In this document: piece by piece, positions 40,938 to 48,071 of the stretch
Layout of the letters: each line of letters opens with the position of its first letter
Position numbering within the stretch: position 1 is the stretch's first letter
Assembly: GCA_963729815.1 (NCBI GenBank)
Contig: CAVSPU010000001.1
Location: forward strand, 310,001 to 374,000
Reading direction: 5' to 3'
DNA length: 64,000 bases
Origin: DAHUXN01 sp963729815
Lineage (GTDB): Bacteria > Acidobacteriota > Terriglobia > Acidiferrales > UBA7541
The notes under the pieces: generated by a model
Seen by the model: only the letters and a program-made list of their open reading frames with translations
Told to the model about the DNA's origin: nothing
The model's database searches: none
Translations under genes and position numbers: made by a program

Positions 40938-41350
40938 TTTGCTAGAAATCTATGTATTCGTCTTTCTAATCTCGATTGTCTTGATTTGAAGGTCTGACAT
41001 TCCCAAACTATCAGAACCCGCCACCCTAACCTACGCAATAAGCGAATGTTTCTGTGGTCTCGTTCTACGTTTTTCTTGAGCTTTGGTTTCCAGTACGATT
41101 TTCTGGATTTCGGAATATGCGAATCTATACATGAATTATGCTGGTGCCAGAAGCAGCCCCGCACTTCGATTATTTTTCTTAGCCTCGGAAATACGAGATC
41201 AGGCTTTCCCGGCAAATCTCTTTTATGCAGGCGATATCTATAGCCCAATCTGTGTGCAATTTGACGCACGGTAACCTCGGGCTTCATTCCTGTGCTCTTA
41301 ATGCGCCGCATGTTCTCGCTGCGACGTTGTGGAGAGAGACTATCGGTCAC
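40934..41350 (-). CDS. vsr: Very short patch repair endonuclease Vsr
   Basis: 138 residues from GTG 41350. Vsr nicks beside T in T:G mismatches created by deamination of 5-methylcytosine. The typical N-terminus LSPQRRSENMRRIKSTGMKPE is present, then YRLHKRDLPGKPDLVFPRLRKIIEVRGCFWHQHNSC with the catalytic Asp and His, and the zinc Cys in LIVWEC. It starts three bases after the methyltransferase stop, so the two are co-translated, and its presence implies that the partner makes 5-methylcytosine. Confidence 0.96.
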   Translation of the reverse strand: MTDSLSPQRRSENMRRIKSTGMKPEVTVRQIAHRLGYRYRLHKRDLPGKPDLVFPRLRKIIEVRGCFWHQHNSCIDSHIPKSRKSYWKPKLKKNVERDHRNIRLLRRLGWRVLIVWECQTFKSRQSRLERRIHRFLAN

Positions 41351-41353
41351 GGC

Positions 41354-42490
41354 TCATACGGCGACCCGGGTGCGTTTCATAGATGCACTGAGGCATGCAG
41401 CTATGCATCGCGCCACGGCATGTGCAAATGGGGGAGGAAAAGCATTCCCGACCTGACGGTACGCCTGTGTTTTCTTGCCAAAGAAGTGCCACGTATCAGG
41501 AAACCCTTGGAGGCGAGCCACCATGCGAACTGTTAAGCGAGGCATACCGACGAAATCTCTCGGCGGGGCCCCGTCAGCAATACCCAGGCCGTCCACACCG
41601 AGAGTTGCCCAAGCGGCGCGTGACCGTGTAGGTCCAAGATCGGGTCCGCCGTGTTTGAGGGAACCCCCGACAATCGTCGGGGCCACCTCATTCGCCTGGG
41701 CGCGCCAAGCCTTTGCCGCCCGCCAGCCGTTTTCGGCAATTAGATCGTAGAGTACTTCGCCGACGGTCCTGGTCGGTACGTTGGTTTCTGCCGGCCACGA
41801 AAAATGCTCTGCACTGTTTGCTTTAATAGCAACGAATACAACCCTGGGGCGCAATTGCGGCACGCCAAAGTCGCACGCATTCATGAGCTTCCACCCAGAC
41901 TGATAACCTAATTTCGATAACTCCCGACCAACATATTGTCTGTAATCGTCAAATACAGCGTCTAGAATTCCCCTTACGTTTTCGATTGCCACAATTCGGG
42001 GGCGCGTTTCGTCAACAATTCTAATTAGACTCGGAAATAGATTACGGTCATCCTTGCGACCCAACTGTTTTCCGGCGACTGAAAATGGCGGGCAAGGGAG
42101 TCCAGCAGAAACGACGTCAATACCGCGGTAAGTCTTAGCGTGAAAGGTTCTCAGGTCTTCGCACAAGGTACTCCATTGGGGACGGTTCATCTTGAGAGTT
42201 TCGCAAGCACTCCGATCAATTTCGACAAGGGCTGCATGATGAAAGCCTGCTGTCTCATAGCCGAGCGCTTGCCCGCCCGCCCCTGCGCACAGCTCCAATG
42301 TGGAAATGCCAGTTCCAATTTGAGGAAAGGCTATTTCAGAAGGTTGGGACCGCGTTTGCCACGGGTTTTCGGCCGCCCGTCCTATGCCTGGCAGTAGTAT
42401 CTGCATCTCCTTGCGTGCTTTGTGTCCAACGAGGAAGGGTCGGCGCCGGAGTTCGCATTTTGACTTCATAAGTGCGTCAGTGGGTTCCAT
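41354..42490 (-). CDS. DNA (cytosine-5) methyltransferase
   Basis: About 378 residues from ATG 42490; the frame is open to 42679, but that stretch runs through a repeated intergenic element and is not family-like. ATG 42469 and 42406 are alternatives. All C5 motifs are present: I LELCAGAGGQALGYETAG, IV GLPCPPFSVAG with catalytic Cys, VI ENVRG, VIII QLRPRVVF, a variable target region, IX RMVARLQGFP and X QVGNAFPPPFA. The recognition sequence cannot be read from the protein. A perfect palindrome centred on CCAGG lies six bases before the start. Confidence 0.95.
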   Translation of the reverse strand: MEPTDALMKSKCELRRRPFLVGHKARKEMQILLPGIGRAAENPWQTRSQPSEIAFPQIGTGISTLELCAGAGGQALGYETAGFHHAALVEIDRSACETLKMNRPQWSTLCEDLRTFHAKTYRGIDVVSAGLPCPPFSVAGKQLGRKDDRNLFPSLIRIVDETRPRIVAIENVRGILDAVFDDYRQYVGRELSKLGYQSGWKLMNACDFGVPQLRPRVVFVAIKANSAEHFSWPAETNVPTRTVGEVLYDLIAENGWRAAKAWRAQANEVAPTIVGGSLKHGGPDLGPTRSRAAWATLGVDGLGIADGAPPRDFVGMPRLTVRMVARLQGFPDTWHFFGKKTQAYRQVGNAFPPPFAHAVARCIAACLSASMKRTRVAV

Positions 42491-42495
42491 AACTC

Positions 42496-42512
42496 CAGTT
42501 GCCAGGCAACTG
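42496..42512. promoter_or_regulatory. Perfect 17-bp palindrome centred on CCAGG at the methyltransferase start
   Basis: CAGTTGCC (42496-42503), A, GGCAACTG (42505-42512). CCAGG spans 42502-42506. The palindrome lies directly upstream of ATG 42490 and partly overlaps the only visible GGAG ribosome binding sequence, so it could act as an operator or a translation-blocking hairpin. Confidence 0.6.
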
Positions 42513-42601
42513 TCATGCCAGAGATTATGGGCGCGGACAATATAGCATACTTTTTTGAGACCGTTTCCGCGTCTGGTTCGGCGTCTGTGTAAACGTAAGA
42601 A

Positions 42602-42711
42602 CGGCGTCGAGCCTACCTTCGGCAGGCAGGCCTGTGCCACTGCAGCAGGTTCCTCGTCGGATGCTAGTCGCATCCTCACCTACCCAGGCGGGCGAGCTCC
42701 GAATGACAGCG
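42602..42711 (+). repeat. Long direct repeat, copy A
   Basis: Starts CGGCGTCGAG, ends GAATGACAGCG and shares with copy B the blocks GCAGGCAGGC, CTCGTCGGATGCT and AGGCGGGCGAGCTC. It is about 110 bases; copy B lacks a segment of about 20 bases. It is an intergenic repeat of unrecognised family. Confidence 0.75.
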
Positions 42712-42723
42712 AAGAGCGAAAAC

Positions 42724-42756
42724 CGCAGACGTTCAGAGGGCGAACGTCTGCGCTAC
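42724..42756 (-). repeat. REP element 1 (GTAG type)
   Basis: Reverse strand GTAG (42756-42753) directly abuts an 11-bp perfect stem: CGCAGACGTTC (42724-42734 on plus) with GAACGTCTGCG (42742-42752) and a 7-base loop. A 5' GTAG tetranucleotide plus hairpin is the mark of REP sequences mobilised by RAYT transposases. Confidence 0.75.
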
Positions 42757-42773
42757 AAAGGCAAAGGCGCTGC

Positions 42774-42800
42774 GGCCCGATAAGTCCGATCGGGCCCTAC
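42774..42800 (-). repeat. REP element 2 (GTAG type)
   Basis: Reverse strand GTAG (42800-42797) abuts an 8-bp stem: GGCCCGAT (42774-42781) with ATCGGGCC (42789-42796), 7-base loop. Same orientation and layout as elements 1 and 3 but different stem sequence. Confidence 0.7.
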
Positions 42801-42858
42801 AAAAACAAAAGCAGATCCCTCGCTGAAGGCGCTTCGGGATGACAGCATAAATGCAAAG

Positions 42859-42945
42859 CGGCGTCGAGACTGCCTCAGCAGGCAGGCTCGTCGGATGCTC
42901 GTCGCAACCTCGCCCACCTAGGCGGGCGAGCTCGGAATGACAGCG
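42859..42945 (+). repeat. Long direct repeat, copy B
   Basis: 87 bases, second copy of the element at 42602-42711, from CGGCGTCGAG to GAATGACAGCG. It contains an internal hairpin (CTGCCT, CAGC, AGGCAG). Confidence 0.75.
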
Positions 42946-42983
42946 TTGACGGATTTGAGGTGGGGCACTACCGAGGCAAAAGC

Positions 42984-43027
42984 CTCAGGTCAGTCTCGCA
43001 AGAGTCGCGAGACGGGACCTGAGCTAC
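42984..43027 (-). repeat. REP element 3 (GTAG type)
   Basis: Reverse strand GTAG (43027-43024) abuts a long imperfect stem: CTCAGGTC-A-GTCTCGC (42984-42999) with GCGAGAC-GG-GACCTGAG (43007-43023), 7-base loop. Confidence 0.75.
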
Positions 43028-43082
43028 AGATGCCAGCGCGATGTCTGGGGATCTTTTAAGGAGTCATTACAGCACCAAGGAA

Positions 43083-43154
43083 TTAGTGCAAAGCGGCGGA
43101 GGATTTGGCGGCGAAGACGCGGGAGAAGATGGCGTCGACGGATTTGAGCCGGCG
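43083..43154 (-). pseudogene. Diverged duplicate of the purB 3' end (last 24 codons)
   Basis: Reading the reverse strand from 43154 to the TAA at 43085-43083 gives RRLKSVDAIFSRVFAAK then SSAALH and stop, against TRQLKSVDAIFDRVFKKK then SSAALR and stop at the end of the intact purB just upstream. Most amino acids match while many codons differ, so this is an old or foreign-derived copy, not a recent tandem duplication. Homology stops at 43154, where the intact purB stop region begins. Confidence 0.8.
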
Positions 43155-43165
43155 CCCGATGGAAT

Positions 43166-44488
43166 CTATCGCAATGCTGCCGAGGATTTTTTCTTAAACA
43201 CCCGGTCGAAAATCGCATCCACTGATTTCAACTGCCGCGTCAAATCGAAAGTGTGCTCGAGGGTTTTCGCGTCGAGGAATTTGGCGATGTTGGGATCGGC
43301 GGCGACGCGGTCGCGGAAACTGGACTCCGATTCCCATGCGGCCATGGCGTGGGCCTGCACCCATTTGTAAGCGTCCTCGCGGGGCGCGCCGTGCTCGACG
43401 AGATCCTGCAAAAGCTGGCCCGAAAAAACCAATCCTTGCGTCGAATCCAGATTTCGGCGCATGCGCTCGGGAAAGACTTTCATTTTTTCGACAATGGCGG
43501 ACATGCGATCGAGCATGTAGTCGACGAGAATTGTGGAATCGGGGAGAATCACGCGCTCGACTGAGCTGTGCGAAATATCGCGCTCGTGCCATAGAGCCAC
43601 GTTTTCCATGGCGGCAACTGAATTGGCCCGCACGACGCGAGCGAGGCCGCAAATCTGCTCGCAACTGACGGGATTGCGCTTGTGCGGCATCGCTGAGCTG
43701 CCGCGCTGCCCGCCTCCAAACGGCTCTTCCGCTTCGCGAACTTCGGTGCGCTGCAGATGGCGGATTTCGAGCGCAATGCGCTCGAGCGATGCCGCCACGA
43801 TCGCAAGCACCGCAAGATAGTTCGCGTGGCGGTCGCGCTCGATCACCTGCGAGGAAATCGGCGCGACAGTCAGCCCGAGCCGATGGCAAATTTTCTGCTC
43901 GATCTCCGGCCCCAAATGCGCGCATGTGCCGACGGCGCCAGCGATTTTTCCGACGGCCATTTCCCTGGCCGCCTGCCGAAGACGCGCGAGATCCCGCCGA
44001 TTCTCGTCGTACCAATTGGCGATTTTCAATCCGAACGTGATGGGCTCCGCGTGGACGCCGTGCGTCCGGCCAATCTGCGGCACGTCCTTAAACTCCCAGG
44101 CGCGCCGTTCCAAAATTTCGCCGAAGCGCTCGATTCCTTTTTCGATTCTTTCGGAGGCCTCGCGCACCAGCAGCGCCTGGGCCGTGTCGACCACATCGTT
44201 GGAAGTCAGCCCATAATGCAGCCAGCGCGCCGCTTCCGGATCACCGATCGAATCGCCCACGGCCACGGTGAACGCGATGACGTCGTGGCGCACGCGCGAT
44301 TCGATTTCGAGTATGCGAGGCACGTCAATTTTCGCGCGCTCGCGCAACTGCGTTGCCGCCGCGCGTGGCACGATTCCGGCGTCGGCGAGCGTGTCCGCCG
44401 CCGCGAGTTCAACTTCGAGCCACTTATGGAATTTATTTTCTTCGGTCCAGATCCGGCCCATCTCCGGCCGCGTGTATCTTGGAATCAA
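43166..44488 (-). CDS. purB: Adenylosuccinate lyase
   Basis: 440 residues. It acts twice in purine synthesis (SAICAR to AICAR, adenylosuccinate to AMP). Family markers: IPRYTRPEMGRIWTEENKFHKWLEVELAAADTLA, GLTSNDVVDTAQALL, IGRTHGVHAEPITFGLKIANWYDE, and the signature RGSSAMPHKRNPVSCEQICGLARV. The C-terminus is LKSVDAIFDRVFKKKSSAAL plus Arg. Directly after its stop lies a diverged second copy of this same C-terminal coding sequence, then the REP and RM island. Confidence 0.97.
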   Translation of the reverse strand: MIPRYTRPEMGRIWTEENKFHKWLEVELAAADTLADAGIVPRAAATQLRERAKIDVPRILEIESRVRHDVIAFTVAVGDSIGDPEAARWLHYGLTSNDVVDTAQALLVREASERIEKGIERFGEILERRAWEFKDVPQIGRTHGVHAEPITFGLKIANWYDENRRDLARLRQAAREMAVGKIAGAVGTCAHLGPEIEQKICHRLGLTVAPISSQVIERDRHANYLAVLAIVAASLERIALEIRHLQRTEVREAEEPFGGGQRGSSAMPHKRNPVSCEQICGLARVVRANSVAAMENVALWHERDISHSSVERVILPDSTILVDYMLDRMSAIVEKMKVFPERMRRNLDSTQGLVFSGQLLQDLVEHGAPREDAYKWVQAHAMAAWESESSFRDRVAADPNIAKFLDAKTLEHTFDLTRQLKSVDAIFDRVFKKKSSAALR

Positions 44489-44657
44489 AGCCTATTCTCC
44501 CAGCCTGGCAGCGGAAACACACATGGCTCACATTGCCGCTTGACCATAGCTCAATTTCGGAAAGTGGAAAGCTTACGTATCCCATGATAACCGAAATCAG
44601 GCATTTCACGGGGCAGGAAAGCGTCAGCGCGAGAAGGTGTCGTGGGCCAACCGAACA

Positions 44658-45338
44658 TCACGCCGAGTGCAATCGTCCGCGGATCGCGACCACGCGGTTC
44701 TGCTTTCGCTCATCATAGCCGCTCATCGGAACTGCTTGTCCATTTGGCGCGATTCGGTTTGAGGAATTTCGCGGCGCAAAATTTCGCAGCTCCTGGCCCA
44801 GCTCTTGATTTCCCAGGATTCGCCCGGCCTTTTGAATCAGATCCCAGCGGCTGCCCACTCCGAATTTACAGAGGAGAGAGGAAACGTGAAATTTAACCGT
44901 GCGAACCGAGATGTTGAGGCGGTCGGCAATCTCTTTATTCCCGCGGTTGCGCATCAATTCTTTCAATACTTCGCTTTCGCGGGGACTCATCGCCACCGAA
45001 CAAGATAGATTGCGCCCCAGATGCAGAAGATCTTCCGCGTCTCGCGTGATTCGGTCGATCAACGTATCGTGCGCGGGAACGCAGATGGCATAATCCTGCG
45101 GCAATTCACCGCGGGCCATGCAGCCGAGAGCCAACAAGCTCGCGGCATGACCTACCGCTTTTTCCGCATCGCCGTTGACTTCCACCTGGAAACGGCGCAA
45201 TCCCGTCTGTTTATCGCAAAAGATCAGAACATCGGTTTGCTTCAAACAAGCTTCTTCCTGCTCTTTTTCTTGTTCCGTTTTTTTGGTTTGGAAAATCCGG
45301 CGTGACTTACGAGTCTTGCGAAGAATAGCTGCCCCCAC
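44658..45338 (-). CDS. LuxR-family (GerE HTH) transcriptional regulator
   Basis: Up to 226 residues from GTG 45338; TTG 45245 is an alternative that would remove a highly charged N-terminus (TKKTEQEKEQEEA). The C-terminal third is a LuxR-type HTH: SPRESEVLKELMRNRGNKEIADRLNISVRTVKFHVSSLLCKFGVGSRWDLIQKA, followed by an unrelated tail. There is no recognisable response-regulator receiver domain (no DD-D-K pattern); the N-terminal half (VLIFCDKQTGLRRFQVEVNGDAEKAVGHAASLLALG) is unassigned and may sense a ligand. No adjacent kinase is present. Confidence 0.85.
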   Translation of the reverse strand: MGAAILRKTRKSRRIFQTKKTEQEKEQEEACLKQTDVLIFCDKQTGLRRFQVEVNGDAEKAVGHAASLLALGCMARGELPQDYAICVPAHDTLIDRITRDAEDLLHLGRNLSCSVAMSPRESEVLKELMRNRGNKEIADRLNISVRTVKFHVSSLLCKFGVGSRWDLIQKAGRILGNQELGQELRNFAPRNSSNRIAPNGQAVPMSGYDERKQNRVVAIRGRLHSA

Positions 45339-45660
45339 ATTGCCGGGATGTTTTCAACTTCGGGGGCCGATCCTAGGCTGTTCCGGGAATTCCATGCGAG
45401 TCTACGCCATCGAGTGCGATGCGAAGCAGCCATCACATCGCGAGTCATTTAACAGCAAATGGTGTCAAGAGTCGCCTAGCCCAACGCCCGGCAAAGGATG
45501 TGCAATTGGCTCACCGTAACGCATGTAAGATTTAAGCGGGGCGATATCAGGATTTTACCCGCCACGTATCGGGCAAATATTGGATTGCTTTGGGAGAATA
45601 TTGCATGCATCGCGTAATTTTTGCTGGGCCAAACATCGAAGGCTCGATGAATCGCGGAAT
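45339..45660. other. Intergenic region without recognisable features
   Basis: These 322 bases lie between the LuxR-type gene and the 3' end of the MBL gene. No convincing ORF, RNA gene, hairpin terminator or promoter was seen. Confidence 0.5.
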
Positions 45661-46470
45661 CTATAGATTTAATGGGCCGAGTGGCACGCGCTGCGAAGCG
45701 ATGAGCAGTTGCCCGCGAAACGCCGCTTCGCTCGGCCTGCGATTCAGCGCCTCAATGGCGGAGAGGTGCACAAGATCGGGATTGTTGTTTGTCTCCGATA
45801 CATGCGCCAGAACAAGGAATTGCGCTCGGCCGTCAAAACCCTCCGGGTCGGCTAGGTATTCGCTAACAATGTGGTTCGACAAATGACCCGTGCGGCTCAT
45901 CACGCGCTGCTTGATATACCACGGATAAGGCCCGACCTTCAGCATTTCCAAATCGTGATTCGACTCCAGGATCAGGCAATTGGCTTCGCGCAAATGGAAC
46001 TTCACCAGCTCCGGCAAATAACCCAGGTCGGTGACGATCGCGACCTTCGTCCCGTTCACTCGGAACGCGTAACCGACGGGGTCCGCCGCGTCATGGGGCA
46101 CAGAGAATGGAGAAACCTCGATATCGCCGATCGTGAACCGCTCGCCAGCCCGAATGTGCTCCACCCGCTCCATTTTCTTGCTCGAGCCTTCCGGCAGAGT
46201 CTTGACGATTTCCTGGTACGTCGCTTCGGTCAGGTAGGCAGTTGCTCTCCAGTGGGTTGAAAGTTGCGGAAGGCCGTTTACATGATCGGTGTGTTCGTGG
46301 GAAATCAGAATGCCATCAATGCGTTCGGGAGCCTTACCCAATGCGGCGAGACGGCGGAATGTTTCCTTGCGTCCGAGCCCGGCGTCCACCAGAAGACAGG
46401 TTCGGTCTGTTTCAAGCAACGTGGCGTTGCCCGAACTCCCCGAAGCCAGAATGGAAACACGTAAGGAGAT
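45661..46470 (-). CDS. MBL-fold metallo-hydrolase, WalJ/YycJ-like, non-canonical start
   Basis: About 270 residues. The metallo-beta-lactamase motif is SHEHTDH, with later ligands in FSVPHDAADP, VTDLG and LESNHD. The first usual start codon is TTG 46419, but the conserved first strand and loop of this family (SILASGSSGN) is encoded upstream in the same frame, which is closed by TAG at 46482-46480. Between them only ATC (46470), ATT or CTG could initiate; ATC follows GAGGG. WalJ-like proteins act as 5' exonuclease-type hydrolases or cell-wall regulators; here activity is inferred. Confidence 0.85.
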   Translation of the reverse strand: MSLRVSILASGSSGNATLLETDRTCLLVDAGLGRKETFRRLAALGKAPERIDGILISHEHTDHVNGLPQLSTHWRATAYLTEATYQEIVKTLPEGSSKKMERVEHIRAGERFTIGDIEVSPFSVPHDAADPVGYAFRVNGTKVAIVTDLGYLPELVKFHLREANCLILESNHDLEMLKVGPYPWYIKQRVMSRTGHLSNHIVSEYLADPEGFDGRAQFLVLAHVSETNNNPDLVHLSAIEALNRRPSEAAFRGQLLIASQRVPLGPLNL

Positions 46471-46588
46471 GCGCCCTCGCTAGTCTCCCGAACCCGCGGA
46501 GACTTGCGTGGAATCATGGCAAACCGGAAGAGATACGTCAATCAAAACCGTGGAAAACTTGCAAGAAGTGCAGCATTTTTCGCGCAAC

Positions 46589-47866
46589 TCAACACGCAAA
46601 GTGCGCGGGAGTGAGGGCAAATCCGTTCAAATTGCCCAGCATTGCCGCCGAGACGCGGTCGGACTGAAAAATCTCCCGCGCCACTTCCTGGATCTGCTCC
46701 GCCGTCACCGCTTCCATCGAGGCGATGCGTTCTTCGATGGAGGTATACTCTCCGAAATAGAGATATTGTTTTGCCAGGTCGCTCATGCGCGAGCCGCTCG
46801 ATTCGAGCGAAAGAAGCGTTGCGCCCTTCAGATTCGCCTTCGAGCGGCGCAGCTCTTCGTCGGTGACTGCATTTTGTTTCAGGTCACTCAGCTCCTTGAA
46901 CACCGAGCCGACCAATTGCTCGACGGTATTCAGGCTCGTTCCCGCATAGATCGAGAGCATGCCAGCGTCGCGATAGAGGTTCGTATCGCTGAAAACAGCA
47001 TAGGCGAGCCCCTGTTTTTCACGGATGTTTTGGAACAGCCGCGAAGACATTCCGCTGCCCAGCAAGTTATTCAGCACCGAGGAAGCGTATCTTCGGGAAT
47101 CCGTCATGGAGCAGGCGGGCACGCCCAGGCACAGATGCACCTGTTCCAATTCACTCTTTGAACGCGAAACAATTTCCGCCCGCGGCGACGGCGGCGCATT
47201 GGAGTGTCTATTGATTGCCGCCACGCGATCGCCAAAGCGGGGCTCGATCAAGTCCAGCATTTGCCCGTGCGACACGTTGCCGGCTGCCGTGATGATCATG
47301 TTGTTCGGCGCGTAGCATTGTCGAAACCAGGCCTCCACCGTCTCCCGGTCAAATTTTTCCACTGTGTCGAATGTCCCCAGGATCGGCCAGCCGAGTGGAT
47401 GGTGTCCCCAGAGATTCTTCGAGAAAATTTCATGCACCAGGTCTTCGGGGTTGTCCTCGACCATTCGAATCTCTTCGAGCACGACGGAACGCTCGCGCGC
47501 GATTTCCTCTTCCGGAAATTGGGGATTGAGCATCATGTCCGCGAGGACGTCGAAGGCGACAGGAAGGTGCTCGTCGAGCACGCGCGTATTGAAGCAGACC
47601 ATTTCTTTGGCCGTAAAAGCGTCGACCATTCCTCCGACGCGATCGACTTCCCGCGCGATGTCCTCGGCCTTGCGGCGCGCCGTCCCTTTGAAGACCATGT
47701 GCTCGATAAAATGAGAGATGCCATTGAGTTCGGCTGGCTCGCATCGCGAGCCGTCGCGAATCCAAATGCCCGCAGAAACGGAGCGCACGTGCGGCATGGT
47801 CTCGGTCACGACGATCAGGCCGTTGCCGAGAGTTGTTTCTTCGATTTTTCGCGCCTCGCTCGCCAT
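46589..47866 (-). CDS. M16-family zinc peptidase (processing-protease-like)
   Basis: 425 residues. The inverted zinc motif HFIEHMVFKGTARR (HxxEH) is near residue 50, with the third ligand Glu about 75 residues later in VVLEEIRMVEDNPED. The C-terminal half is the matching inactive M16C domain (YASSVLNNLLGSGMSSRLFQNIREKQGLAYAVFS). These peptidases degrade short or misfolded peptides; a role with the upstream PNPase gene, as often seen, cannot be checked here. No signal peptide is present. Confidence 0.93.
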   Translation of the reverse strand: MASEARKIEETTLGNGLIVVTETMPHVRSVSAGIWIRDGSRCEPAELNGISHFIEHMVFKGTARRKAEDIAREVDRVGGMVDAFTAKEMVCFNTRVLDEHLPVAFDVLADMMLNPQFPEEEIARERSVVLEEIRMVEDNPEDLVHEIFSKNLWGHHPLGWPILGTFDTVEKFDRETVEAWFRQCYAPNNMIITAAGNVSHGQMLDLIEPRFGDRVAAINRHSNAPPSPRAEIVSRSKSELEQVHLCLGVPACSMTDSRRYASSVLNNLLGSGMSSRLFQNIREKQGLAYAVFSDTNLYRDAGMLSIYAGTSLNTVEQLVGSVFKELSDLKQNAVTDEELRRSKANLKGATLLSLESSGSRMSDLAKQYLYFGEYTSIEERIASMEAVTAEQIQEVAREIFQSDRVSAAMLGNLNGFALTPAHFAC

Positions 47867-48071
47867 GGAACTCTTTCTATGATGTCATGACAACGCCGGA
47901 ATTGCTCTCAGGAAACAGCTCGGATGCCCTGCGGAATAACTTGCGCCCGCCGTATGGTCAGAAGATCTTTTCGGCGGGATTGAGCTTACCGTATTCGCTC
48001 AAGTAGTGGCGCGGCATATCGAAAGATATCCAATTCTCGCCGCATGATATCATTAACAAAAGGGAAGTGAC

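Larger units (their letters stand above)
42491..43165. other. Repeat-rich intergenic region between the methyltransferase and purB
   Basis: No intact gene. It holds, in order, the CCAGG palindrome, direct repeat A, two REP hairpins, direct repeat B, a third REP hairpin and a diverged 24-codon copy of the purB 3' end. All three REP hairpins point the same way. Confidence 0.8.

Noticed and set aside
42491..42679. Longer N-terminus for the C5 methyltransferase
   Set aside because: The 63 extra codons run through the CCAGG palindrome and direct repeat A and do not resemble any methyltransferase N-terminus.
42944..42959. Third short match to the purB end (GCGTTGACGGATTTGAG)
   Set aside because: Only about 16 bases resemble 43133-43149, and the surrounding reading frame does not continue the homology; chance cannot be excluded.
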